Shown one piece after another: positions 50,392 to 58,942 of a DNA stretch of 64,000 nucleotides. Origin of the DNA: Hymenobacter sp. BRD128. Its GTDB lineage: Bacteria > Bacteroidota > Bacteroidia > Cytophagales > Hymenobacteraceae. The number at the start of each line of letters is the position of its first letter. Within the stretch, counting starts at the first letter, position 1. The DNA lies in NCBI RefSeq assembly GCF_013256625.1, contig NZ_CP053908.1, positions 2,356,001 through 2,420,000 on the forward strand. The letters run 5' to 3'. A program made the position numbers and the translations under genes. The notes beneath the pieces are model-generated. The model saw only the letters and a program-made list of their open reading frames with translations. It was not told where the DNA came from and did not search any database.

Positions 50392-51936
50392 ATGCCTAAA
50401 ATCATTGCCCCCGAAGTCGTATTCAGCAAGCTGCTGAATGACGTGCAGCAGGCCGTACCCGAAATATTTACCGCCGACGGCGGCTTTCTCAACCTGCTCG
50501 AAGGCAAGTGGCAGGCGCCCGGCGAGCCCCGCGCTTTCCATTCGCCCATTGATGGCTCCGACATTGGTGCGCTGCCTATGCTCAAGCACGATGCCGCCCT
50601 GCGCGCCGTGCGCTTTGCCAAGGGCGAAGCCGCCGCCTGGGCCGCCACCCCACTGGCCGAGCGCAAGCGCCGCGTGCAGGACTGCCTCGACCAGCTGCGC
50701 CCGCACATCGACCTGGTGAGCAAGCTGCTGATGTGGGAAATCGGCAAAACCTACAAGCTGGGCTTCAACGACATCGACCGCGCCATCGAGGGTGTGCAGT
50801 GGTACGTGGAAAACATCGAGGGCCTGCTCGGCGACCGCCGCCCGCTGGGCCTCGTCAGCAACATTGCTTCCTGGAACTACCCCATGTCGGTGCTCATGCA
50901 CGCGGTGCTGGTGCAGGCGCTGGCCGGCAACTCGGTTATCGCCAAAACACCCACCGACGGCGGCTTCATCTCGCTGAGCCTCACCTTCGCCATTGCCCGC
51001 CGCGCCGGCCTGCCCGTGACGCTGGTGAGCGGCCCCGGCGGCGAGCTCAGCGATGTGCTGGTGAAGGACCCGGCCGTGGATTGCCTCAGTTTCGTGGGCG
51101 GGCGCTACAACGGCCGCAACATCGCCGACGCCCTGAGCGTGGAGCACAAGCGCTACATGCTGGAGATGGAGGGCGTGAACACCTACGGCCTCTGGAACTA
51201 CTCGCAGTGGGACAAGCTGGCCGAGCAGCTCGTCAAAGGCTACGACTACGGCAAGCAGCGCTGCACGGCCTACGTGCGCTGGGTGGTGCAGCGCGAGTTG
51301 TTTCCGCAGTTTCTCGAAACCTACACCAAGGCCATCGGCAGCCTTAAGGTGGGCAACCCGACCCTGGTGGACAACCCCGGCGACAAGCTGCCCGACCTGG
51401 CTTTCGGCCCCGTCATCAATGCCCATCAGGCCGAAAGCCTCGACGAGCTCTTCACCGATGCCAGCAAGCACGGCGCCATTCCGTTCTACCAAGGCAAGCT
51501 CGACGACAGCCTCTTTTTGCCCGGCCAAGACCGCTCGGCCTACCGCGCGCCGCGGGCGCTGGTGGGCCTGCCCCGCCAGGCCGAGCTGTATTTCAAGGAG
51601 CCCTTCGGCCCCATCGACACGGTGGTGCTCGTGGACCGCGTGGAGGAGCTGGTGGGCGAGATGAACATCTCGAACGGCGCCCTGGTGAGCGCGCTGGGCT
51701 CGGACGATGAGAAGTGGGCCGCCCGCACCGCCAAGGAGCTGCGCGCCTTCAAGGTGGGCATCAACCAGCTGCGCAGCCGCGGCGACCGCGAAGAAGTATT
51801 TGGCGGCCTGGGCGAAAGCTGGAAGGGCGCCTTCGTGGGCGGCAAGCTGCTCGTAGAGGCCGTAACCCAGGGCGCCCCCAGCCAGCCCGTGCTCGGCAAC
51901 TACCCCGACGCCGTGCTGCTGCCCGAAAAGGCCTAG
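50392..51936 (+). CDS. Aldehyde dehydrogenase family protein
   Basis: The 514-residue protein has the ALDH fold: NIASWNYPMSVLMHAVLVQA (cofactor site), KTPTDGG, LEMEGVNTYG (general-base Glu, in place of the usual LELGG), GKQRCTAYVRWVV (catalytic Cys) and KEPFGPIDTVVLVD. The LEMEG variant is unusual. It may oxidise an aldehyde from uronate or glyceraldehyde metabolism; a non-phosphorylating glyceraldehyde-3-phosphate dehydrogenase role is only possible. ATG 50392 is used since homology begins soon after; the longer frame reads through repeat DNA. Same strand as the FBPase-like gene. Confidence 0.86.
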   Translation: MPKIIAPEVVFSKLLNDVQQAVPEIFTADGGFLNLLEGKWQAPGEPRAFHSPIDGSDIGALPMLKHDAALRAVRFAKGEAAAWAATPLAERKRRVQDCLDQLRPHIDLVSKLLMWEIGKTYKLGFNDIDRAIEGVQWYVENIEGLLGDRRPLGLVSNIASWNYPMSVLMHAVLVQALAGNSVIAKTPTDGGFISLSLTFAIARRAGLPVTLVSGPGGELSDVLVKDPAVDCLSFVGGRYNGRNIADALSVEHKRYMLEMEGVNTYGLWNYSQWDKLAEQLVKGYDYGKQRCTAYVRWVVQRELFPQFLETYTKAIGSLKVGNPTLVDNPGDKLPDLAFGPVINAHQAESLDELFTDASKHGAIPFYQGKLDDSLFLPGQDRSAYRAPRALVGLPRQAELYFKEPFGPIDTVVLVDRVEELVGEMNISNGALVSALGSDDEKWAARTAKELRAFKVGINQLRSRGDREEVFGGLGESWKGAFVGGKLLVEAVTQGAPSQPVLGNYPDAVLLPEKA

Positions 51937-52017
51937 CGCGGCGTTTATCTAAAGTCGAATCGGGGTCGTTTTCCAGCCGGGAAACGGCCCTTTCGCTTGC
52001 TACTCTACCCGATAACA

Positions 52018-54055
52018 TGAAAAATAAGCTTACCCTGCTCGCGCTGCTGTTGGCGCTAACTAGCCTGCCCGCCGCCGCCCAGTCCCCCTCCCCCCCGTTA
52101 TCGACTGGAAGGCGCCCGCCACGCTGCCCACTTACCTCTTGCAGCAGGTGCACCAGCAGTACGCCCCGCGCCGGCTAGCCCTCGATGCGGCGCTGGCCTC
52201 GGCGGCCGGCACGGCGGCGTACCGCGACTCGGCGCGGGCGCGCTTCCGGCGGGTGCTGGGGCCGCTGCCGGCGCGCACGCCGCTGCGGGCGCGGGTGGTG
52301 GGCACGGTGGCGCAGGTGGGCTTTCGGATTGAGAAAATTATTTACGAGAGCTTGCCGCACCACCACGTCACGGCCAATTTGTACGTGCCCGCAGGCCAGG
52401 GCGAAAAGCCGGCGGCGCTGCTGTTTTGCGGGCACGAGCAGACTAGCAAGGCCACGCCCAGCTACCAGCAAACGGCCCGGCTGCTGGCCCGCAATGGCTT
52501 CGTAGTGCTCGTTATCGACCCCGTGAGCCAGGGCGAGCGGATGCAGCTGGTGGACCCTGGCGGGAAATTTCTCACCCGCGGCGGCACTACCGAGCATACC
52601 TTGCTTAATGCCCAGGCTAACCTGCTAGGCACCAACCTGCCCGCCGAGGAGCTGTGGGACAACGTGCGCAGCCTCGATTACCTGCTGACCCGGCCCGAGG
52701 TCGATGCCGCTCGCGTGGGCTGCCTTGGCAACTCGGGCGGCGCTACCCAGACCGCCTACTTCATAGGCTACGACGAGCGGGTAAAAGTGGCGGCGCTGTG
52801 CAGCTACGTGGCCGCCGGCGAGCGCAACCTCACCCTTACCGGTCCCGCCGATGGCTGCGTGATGCTGCCCGGCGCCGGCGCGGCCGGCCTCGACGTAGCC
52901 GACTGGCCCATCATGTTCGCGCCCAAGCCGCTGCTGCTACTCACCGGCCGCTACGACTTTGTGGACCAGACCGACCTGGAAGCCGCCTACGCCGACACGC
53001 GCCGCGCCTACGCTGCCCTGGGCGCAGCCGCGCAAACGGATATTTTTACCTACGACGACGGCCACGGCATTTCGGTGCCTAAGCGGGCGGCGGCGGTGGC
53101 GTGGTTTCGGCGCTGGCTGGGGGCTAGCGGGCCAGCCGTGGCCGAGGAGGCTACGCCCATTGCTTTGCCCGAGGCTACGCTGCGCTGCACGGCCACCGGG
53201 CAGGTAGCCACGGCCTTTAAGGACGAACAAAGCCTGGCGGCCCTACACCTGGCCCAGGCGCGGGCGCTAGCCAAGGCCCGGCCTACCTACTCGCCCGAGG
53301 CGCTGGCGGGCGTGCTGCAACGCGAGCTGGGTACCTACCCGGTACTCAGCCTGGCACCCGGCTCCGTGGAAGTGCGCGATACCCTGCGCCTGCCCAGTGG
53401 CCAAGCCTGGCAAGCTGTCGTGCTGCGGCGGGCGGGCGAGCCCCCACTGCCCGCCCGCCGCCTGCTGCCCCCGGCGGGCGCGCTGGCCCCCACGCGCCTC
53501 GTGTTGTGGTTGCCCGGCCAGGGCATGGCCACGGTACTGCGCGACAGCGCCGCCCGCCTGGCCGCCTACCAGCGCCAGGGCACCGCCGTGCTGCTAGCCG
53601 ACCTACGCGGCCTGGGCGAAACCACCGACCCAGCGGCATTTAACGACCCCAAATATTATAACCAGGAATACCGCGATGCCTCGCTAGCCCTGCACCTGAG
53701 CCGCCCGCTGCTCGCCCAGCGCGTGGCCGACGTAAGCCTGCTGCTAGCCTACGTGCGCCACGCCGCTCCCCTGCGCGACTTACCGCTCGTGCTACGGGGC
53801 GATGGCCGGGCAACCCTGGCGGTGCTGCATGCGGCGGTGCTGGCCCCGCTCTTCGCTCAGCAAAGCTCAACGGCGAAGCGCACACTCGCCTCCCAGGTCG
53901 AGCAGGTGCAGGTGGGCAGCGGGCCACCCTCGTTCCAGTATTTTCTCGAAAACCCGGCCGCTAAAGATGCTTATTCGGAGGTGGTGCCGGGCGTGCTGCG
54001 CTCATACGACGTACCCGACCTGCACCGGGCGCTGGGCGCGCGGCTCATTCCGTAG
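52018..54055 (+). CDS. Secreted alpha/beta-hydrolase (acetylxylan-esterase-like), frameshifted
   Basis: The signal peptide (MKNKLTLLALLLALTSLPAA) at 52018 leads to a Ser/Pro tract whose C7 run at about 52090-52096 breaks the frame; the mature protein continues in another frame from VIDWKAPATLPTYLLQQV to TAG 54055, about 678 residues in all. The first half has the alpha/beta-hydrolase fold: LLFCGHEQTSKATPSYQQTA, DPVSQGERMQL, nucleophile Ser in GCLGNSGGATQT, Asp in GRYDFVDQTD and His in DDGHGI. The second half is a less conserved hydrolase-like repeat. At the end of the PUL it may deacetylate pectin. Without the upstream signal peptide the track frame starts at a TTG. Confidence 0.78.
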
Positions 54056-54163
54056 CCTTGCCCGCCTGGCAAGCTGAAACTGTGCCAATTAACTACTAGG
54101 CGCCCGAAGTTGGTTTAAAAAAATAATTTTTACCATACAGCACTTACCAATGACAAAATAGGA

Positions 54164-54193
54164 TTGTGGTTAGGGCAGCAGCACGTACATTTG
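54164..54193 (+). promoter_or_regulatory. Bacteroidota-type promoter (TTG-N19-TACATTTG)
   Basis: TTG at 54164-54166 and TACATTTG at 54186-54193 are 19 bp apart, matching the TTG/TAnnTTTG consensus. The start codon at 54271 follows after about 75 bp of leader. This separates the small secreted protein gene from the pectin locus. Confidence 0.7.
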
Positions 54194-54270
54194 CTGCCGC
54201 CGCACCCGCTACCGGCCCTGGTGGCTACGGCAGGCGCGGCGGCTGCTCCCCATACTCTACCCTACAATTT

Positions 54271-54624
54271 ATGAAAGCATCGCTTACCACCATCTTTCTC
54301 CTAGCATTGGTTCTGAGTCAGCGCCCCGCCCTGGCTTCTTCGAACGACCCCGAGCGCCCCACGCCCAGCGTGGGCATGCTGGCCGGTGGCGGCATCGGGG
54401 CGAGCCCGCTGGTGCGCTACCTGGCGGCCACGCTCCAGCTTTCGCCCGAGCGCACGGTGGCCGTGCAGAAAGCCGTGCAAAACCATCGGCGGCTGACCCG
54501 CACGCCCGAGCTGCTGGCCGACCGCCTGTCTCAGGTGCTTACTCCCAGCGAGTTTGAACGCTTTCAGCAGCTCCGCGACGACGCCACCATAGCCGACGAC
54601 CTGCGCGTGGTGGCCCGGCGCTAG
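54271..54624 (+). CDS. Hypothetical secreted protein
   Basis: The 117-residue protein has a signal peptide (MKASLTTIFLLALVLSQRPA) and a helical mature part (LVRYLAATLQLSPERTVAVQ, LLADRLSQVLTPSEFERFQQ) that resembles periplasmic Spy/CpxP-like or LTXXQ-type small proteins in layout, though I cannot assign it. It has its own promoter and is convergent with the antiporter gene, only 3 bp apart. The frame upstream of 54271 overlaps the promoter. Confidence 0.65.
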   Translation: MKASLTTIFLLALVLSQRPALASSNDPERPTPSVGMLAGGGIGASPLVRYLAATLQLSPERTVAVQKAVQNHRRLTRTPELLADRLSQVLTPSEFERFQQLRDDATIADDLRVVARR

Positions 54625-54627
54625 GCC

Positions 54628-56304
54628 CTAAGCCTTGACCGACGGCTCGGCAGCTTCGGGCTGCTGCACGGTAGCCAGCTGCGTATCGAGGGCGATTTCG
54701 AAGCGGTCGAGTTCCAACTCAACCTGCCGCACGGCCTCTTCGCTGAACGTGGCGGCGCGGTGCAGCCGCACCAGCTGCTGGCGCTGGTGCTCGGTTACGT
54801 CGAGGCGGCAGCGCAGCAAGCCTTCAAATGAGGTAGCGGCCTGAGTTTCGGCTTCGGTGGGCGGCTGCTCGTCGGTGGCCTCATTGGCGGCGAAGGTGCC
54901 GTGCAGGCGGCGCGCCTGGCGGCGCAGCACTTCGCGCAGGGTTAGCAGGTTAGAATCGGGCGGCGCCGAAGCGGCGGCCTCGGCGGCCAGGCGCTGGTCG
55001 AGGTAGGCCAGCGCGTCGCGGGTGAGGGCCAGTCGCAGCTCCTGCGCCTCGGCGGCGCGCTGGGCGGGCGACTCCTGCACGGCTAGCCGGCGCACCAGCC
55101 AGGGCAGGCTCAGCCCCTGCACCAGCAGCGTAACCAGGATAACCACGAAGGTGATAAACAAGATGGTATTGCGCTGCGGAAAGGCCGTGCCGCCGCGCAC
55201 GGCCAGCGGCAGGGCCAGCGCCGTAGCTAGCGACACTACCCCCCGCATCCCGGCCCAGGAAGTAATAAAGAGGTTGCGCTTGGGTGCCATTTCGCCGGGT
55301 CGGCCCAGCAGGCGCCCCAGCCAGTGCCCCAGGTACGACACCGGAAATACCCAGCCCATACGAATGGCAATCGCCAAGGCACTCACCAGCAAGCCGTAGC
55401 CCAGCGTGGGCCAAAACGCGCCCGCGCCGAGCCCCGTCAGGATGGTGCGCAGCTCCAGCCCAATTATCAAGAAAACCAGGCCATTGAGTAAAAAGCCTAG
55501 CACCCGCCAGAAGCTGTGCTTGAGCAGCCGCGTCTGGTTATCGTAGATATCGTGCGAGCGCCGGCTCATCATCAGGCCCATTGCCACTACGGCCAGCACC
55601 CCCGACACACCCACGTGCTCGGCGGCCAGGTAAATACCAAATGGCAGCAGCAGCGAGAGGGCCGTAATGAGCGTGGCATCGGTCAGGAAATTCTGAATGC
55701 GCACCACCAGGTAGCCCACCGCGATGCCAATGCCCGCCCCGCCGCCGGCCACCCACAAAAAGTGCCAGCTGGCATCCCAAAGGCCAAACGTGCCGCTCAC
55801 CACCGCCGCCACGGCGTAGCGGTAGGCAATGAGCGCCGAGGCGTCGTTTACCAGGCTCTCGCCTTCCAGAATGCCCGTGATGCGGCGCGGCAGCCCCAGG
55901 CCTTTCGTGACGCTGGTGGCCGCCACGGCGTCGGGTGGGGCCACTACCGCGCCCAGCACAAAGCCCATCGCCCAGCTAAAGCCCGGAATAAAGTAGTGCG
56001 CCAGGGCCGCTACGGCCGTAGTCGTGAGCAGCACCAGCCCTACCGCCAGCAGCATAATGGGCCGCCGGTTGGCCACAAACTCGTGCCACGACATCTGGTA
56101 GCTCGCCTCGTAGAGCAGGGGCGGCAGAAAGATGAAGAAGATAAGGTTGGGGTCAATGTCGATGGCCGGCAGGCCGGGCACCAATCCTAGCAGCCCGCCC
56201 GCCAGCACCAGCAGCACCGGGTAGGGCAGCTTGAGCCGGGGCGCCAGCGCCGAAAGCGCCACCAGCAGGGCTAGCAGAAAGATGATGAGGGCGAGGTGTT
56301 CCAA
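54628..56304 (-). CDS. Na+/H+ antiporter, CPA1 family
   Basis: About 558 residues with 12-13 membrane segments and CPA1 motifs: FLPPLLYEASYQMSWHEF, GAVVAPPDAVAATSVTKGL (ion-binding Asp), LEGESLVNDASALIAYR, and TSWAGMRGVVSLATALALPL. A cytoplasmic tail of about 130 residues, rich in Glu, Gln and Leu, follows. It exchanges Na+ (or K+) for H+ at the inner membrane. The open frame reaches 56433, but everything before about 56310 is repeat DNA and no ATG is available afterwards; TTG 56304 (LEHLALIIFLL) is the most plausible start. It is convergent with the small secreted protein. Confidence 0.88.
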   Translation of the reverse strand: MEHLALIIFLLALLVALSALAPRLKLPYPVLLVLAGGLLGLVPGLPAIDIDPNLIFFIFLPPLLYEASYQMSWHEFVANRRPIMLLAVGLVLLTTTAVAALAHYFIPGFSWAMGFVLGAVVAPPDAVAATSVTKGLGLPRRITGILEGESLVNDASALIAYRYAVAAVVSGTFGLWDASWHFLWVAGGGAGIGIAVGYLVVRIQNFLTDATLITALSLLLPFGIYLAAEHVGVSGVLAVVAMGLMMSRRSHDIYDNQTRLLKHSFWRVLGFLLNGLVFLIIGLELRTILTGLGAGAFWPTLGYGLLVSALAIAIRMGWVFPVSYLGHWLGRLLGRPGEMAPKRNLFITSWAGMRGVVSLATALALPLAVRGGTAFPQRNTILFITFVVILVTLLVQGLSLPWLVRRLAVQESPAQRAAEAQELRLALTRDALAYLDQRLAAEAAASAPPDSNLLTLREVLRRQARRLHGTFAANEATDEQPPTEAETQAATSFEGLLRCRLDVTEHQRQQLVRLHRAATFSEEAVRQVELELDRFEIALDTQLATVQQPEAAEPSVKA

Positions 56305-56339
56305 ATGAGTAGCGTATGGGGTAGCAATAACTAAAATCA

Positions 56340-56440
56340 GAACGTCATGCTGAGCTTGCCGCAGCAGCTCGCTCGCATCGCTAGGGTTGCCAACCCCAAC
56401 GATTCGGGCGAGCTGCTGCGGCAAGCTCAGCATGACGTTC
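56340..56440. repeat. Interspersed imperfect palindrome, copy 6
   Basis: GAACGTCATGCTGAGCTTGC with CGCAGCAGCTCG pairs with the complementary arm ending CTCAGCATGACGTTC; loop about 30 nt. It lies between the antiporter and P450 genes. Core letters differ from other copies (GCAGCAGCTCG for GAAGCATCTCT), again with pairing retained. Confidence 0.9.
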
Positions 56441-56506
56441 GTTTTGGCTTATACGCTTTTCTTAAAGCAGAGGGTCTATTCAGCTTCAGCCATAGCCTCC
56501 GCTGCC

Positions 56507-57916
56507 CTAGCCAGCCCGCCGTCGAAACCGCAGCGGCAGCGCGCCGCCCGGCCGCAGCGTAATGAGCGGCGACATAATAGGCACGGCGGGGCTAGCCGGC
56601 TCTACTTGGTAGCGGCGCAGCGTCTGAATGAGCACCAGTTGCAACTCGGTGAGCGCAAACTGTTGGCCCACGCACAGCCGCGGGCCCGCGCCAAACGGCA
56701 GGTAGCCATAGGCCGGCAGCGGCGGCTGGGCGCCGGCCGCAAAGCGCTCGGGCCGAAATACTTCGGCATCGGGCCACAGCGCGGGGTGGTGATGCAAGCC
56801 GTAGAGGTACAAGGAAAACAGCGTCCCCTTGGGGATGGGCTGCCCCTGAAACTCGTCGGGCTCGGTGGCCACGCGGTCCATTATCCAGGCCGGCGGGTAG
56901 AGGCGCATGGCTTCCTGCACCACGTGCAGGGCGTAGGGCAGCCGGGGCAGGTCGGCAAACTCGGGCGGCCGGCCACCGGGCAGCTCGCGCTCGATTTCGG
57001 CTACCAGCGCGGCCTGCTCGGCGGGGTGGCGGGCCAGCAGGTAGAGCGCCCAGGCCAGGGCATTGGCCGAGGTTTCGTGGCCAGCCACCAGCAGAATGTT
57101 CAGCTCGTCGAGCAGCTGGTTTTCGGTCATCGCCTCACCGGTGTCTTCGTAGCGGGCGTCGAGCAGCATTTGCAGCAGGTCGTCGGGCGCGGGTGGGCCG
57201 GCGGCCGCTTGCGCCGCTTGGTGCCGGGCGATGGCCGCCCGCACCAACTCACGCAGCTGGCTAGCCAGCCGGTCGTGGCGGCCGTAGTTGCCGCGCACCC
57301 AGTGCCAGGGCCGCAAGTATGGCTGCCGGATGGTAGTAATGTAAAACGCTTGAATGTCCGTGAGCCAGTCGCTGAGCTGGGCCAGCTGCCCTTCGCTGAG
57401 GCTGTCGCCAAATACCGACCTGGCCACGATGCGAAACGCCACCCGCGTCATGGCGGCGTGCACGTCGAGCTCGGCCACCGGGCTAGCGGCAGTCAGCGCA
57501 TCAAGCTCGGCCACCCACTCGTCGGCCGCCGCCCGCATCAGGCGCGTGAGGCCCGCCAGCCGCTGCCGGTGAAAGCCCGGCTGAATGAGCCGGCGCTGGC
57601 GCAGCCAGTCGGCGCCTTCGTTGGTGAGCAGGCCGCGGCCCAGGTAGCGCACCAGCCCGTGCGTGAGGTCCGACTTGTGGTAGCGGCGGTGGTTTTTTTG
57701 CAAAATGTGCTGCATCAGGGCCGGGTCGCGCGTGACCACCGTAGGCCGCACGCCACCCAGGTACAGGCGCACCGTGTCGCCGTAGTGCGCCAGCAGCTGG
57801 TTGAGCGCCCCGATGGGGTCGCGGGCCGATTTCAGCGAGTTGCGCAGCGTGATGCGGCGCGGCACCTGGGGCCAGCCGCCGGCCGGGGCAGCCGTAGAAG
57901 GTTCGCGCATGGCCAT
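56507..57916 (-). CDS. Cytochrome P450
   Basis: The 469-residue protein has every P450 landmark: I-helix AGHETSANALAW, K-helix EAMRLYPPAW (ExxR), PERF in VFRPERFA, and the heme-binding FGAGPRLCVGQQFALTE with the Cys ligand. No membrane anchor is seen, so it is soluble, of the bacterial CYP102/CYP110-like kind. The substrate is unknown. Its start (ATG 57916) overlaps the TAA stop of the gene at 57916-58473 as TAATG, which indicates translational coupling. An internal ATG at 57910 is an alternative. No ferredoxin or reductase gene is adjacent. Confidence 0.94.
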   Translation of the reverse strand: MAMREPSTAAPAGGWPQVPRRITLRNSLKSARDPIGALNQLLAHYGDTVRLYLGGVRPTVVTRDPALMQHILQKNHRRYHKSDLTHGLVRYLGRGLLTNEGADWLRQRRLIQPGFHRQRLAGLTRLMRAAADEWVAELDALTAASPVAELDVHAAMTRVAFRIVARSVFGDSLSEGQLAQLSDWLTDIQAFYITTIRQPYLRPWHWVRGNYGRHDRLASQLRELVRAAIARHQAAQAAAGPPAPDDLLQMLLDARYEDTGEAMTENQLLDELNILLVAGHETSANALAWALYLLARHPAEQAALVAEIERELPGGRPPEFADLPRLPYALHVVQEAMRLYPPAWIMDRVATEPDEFQGQPIPKGTLFSLYLYGLHHHPALWPDAEVFRPERFAAGAQPPLPAYGYLPFGAGPRLCVGQQFALTELQLVLIQTLRRYQVEPASPAVPIMSPLITLRPGGALPLRFRRRAG

Positions 57917-58473
57917 TAGTCAGGCAAAACCAGTTGGCGGGGCAGCTCAAATTTCAGTTCACGGCTCTTGTGGCGCCCGTGCAGCTGGGTCAAAAAATCA
58001 TCCAGTTCGGGCTTGTATTCCAGCCACAGGTCTTCGTGCAAATGCTTCGGAATGAGCTGCGTGAGCCGGGTGGCTAGCCGGGCCGTGCCCACAAAAAAAC
58101 CCTGGTACACGCTGTCAAACTGCCCGGTGTAATTATCGAAAATCAGCCGCAGTGTGTAGAGGCTCAGGTCGATTTCGAGCTGCTTGCTCTTGGTGATGCG
58201 GCGGGCACGGGCCGCCTCCTGCACGGCGCCGCGCAGGGCCTTCACGAGGCTGCGGTTGAGCAGGCGGCCCGTCACAGCCACGTTAAACAGCTCGTGGATG
58301 CGGTCGGCGCTCACCTCATACACGCTTTCGAGCGTCACCTCGGGCAGCAGCTCAAAGCTGAACGTGTCGTAGAGCTCGGCATCGCGGCGCACGGCGCGCA
58401 GCACCAGCGCCTCCTTCTCCTTATCGGAGAGGCGGGCCACGGCTTTCTTAAAATCGGTGGAAGGAACGGGCAT
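57916..58473 (-). CDS. Conserved hypothetical protein coupled to P450
   Basis: The 185-residue soluble protein is highly charged and mostly helical (FKKAVARLSDKEKEALVLRA, DRIHELFNVAVTGRLLNRSL, QEAARARRITKSKQLEIDLS, LRLIFDNYTGQFDSVYQGFF). I recognise no named domain. Its stop overlaps the P450 start (TAATG), so both are in one operon with the unknown gene first. It could be a partner or regulator; no DNA-binding motif is obvious. Confidence 0.75.
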   Translation of the reverse strand: MPVPSTDFKKAVARLSDKEKEALVLRAVRRDAELYDTFSFELLPEVTLESVYEVSADRIHELFNVAVTGRLLNRSLVKALRGAVQEAARARRITKSKQLEIDLSLYTLRLIFDNYTGQFDSVYQGFFVGTARLATRLTQLIPKHLHEDLWLEYKPELDDFLTQLHGRHKSRELKFELPRQLVLPD

Positions 58474-58484
58474 AAGGCTGGAAC

Positions 58485-58512
58485 GTCATTGCGCGGGCAG
58501 CGAAGCAATGAC
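58485..58512. repeat. Short GTCATTGC palindrome
   Basis: GTCATTGC and GCAATGAC flank 12 nt between two divergent transcription units. It seems to be a minimal relic of the family at 25168. Confidence 0.55.
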
Positions 58513-58629
58513 CAGGGCTGAAGTACGCTTTAAAAGTAGCGGCCAGGGGGTGTTTATCTTCCTTTCGGCCCGAACGAAAGCCCCTGCCCTGGTGTTATTA
58601 GCCGGCTTCCCGCTTCGCCGGGGCTGCCG

Positions 58630-58637
58630 TATTTTTG
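58630..58637 (+). promoter_or_regulatory. Putative -7 box immediately before clpS
   Basis: TATTTTTG matches TAnnTTTG exactly and ends only 4 bp before the clpS ATG at 58642. If used, transcription would begin at or just after the start codon, giving a leaderless mRNA. No clear -33 TTG is at 17-23 bp, so another promoter is possible. Confidence 0.45.
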
Positions 58638-58641
58638 CATC

Positions 58642-58932
58642 ATGGCTTTCCCCGAAACCCGCCCGCAGATTGACTACAACGACGACGTGCTGCTGCTCGA
58701 AGAAGAGCAGGAAATGCGCGCGCTCGTGGTCTACAACGACGACGTGAACACCTTCGAGCACGTCATCCAGACGCTTATCGATGTGTGCGAGCACGCCCCC
58801 GAGCAGGCCGAGCAGTGCACGCTGCTCATCCACTACAAGGGCAAGTGCGCGGTCAAAAACGGCACGTTTGAAGAGCTGGAGCCGCGCTGCGCGGCCATCC
58901 ACGACCGCGGCATCTCGGCCGACATCGTCTAA
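58642..58932 (+). CDS. clpS: ATP-dependent Clp protease adaptor ClpS
   Basis: The 96-residue protein has an unstructured N-terminus and the ClpS core: ALVVYNDDVNTFEHVIQTLI (ND motif that reads N-degrons), then CEHAPEQAEQCTLLIHYKGK and KNGTFEELEPRCAAIHDRGI. It delivers proteins with destabilising N-terminal residues to ClpAP/ClpCP. It starts a unit with recR (10 bp gap). The organisation clpS-recR-glycosyltransferase is head-to-tail. Confidence 0.95.
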   Translation: MAFPETRPQIDYNDDVLLLEEEQEMRALVVYNDDVNTFEHVIQTLIDVCEHAPEQAEQCTLLIHYKGKCAVKNGTFEELEPRCAAIHDRGISADIV

Positions 58933-58942
58933 ATCAGCCTGA

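Noticed and set aside
6957..56440. Repeats considered as a CRISPR array or insertion sequences
   Set aside because: Copies are scattered, palindromic, about 90-110 bp, without spacers, transposase or target duplications visible.
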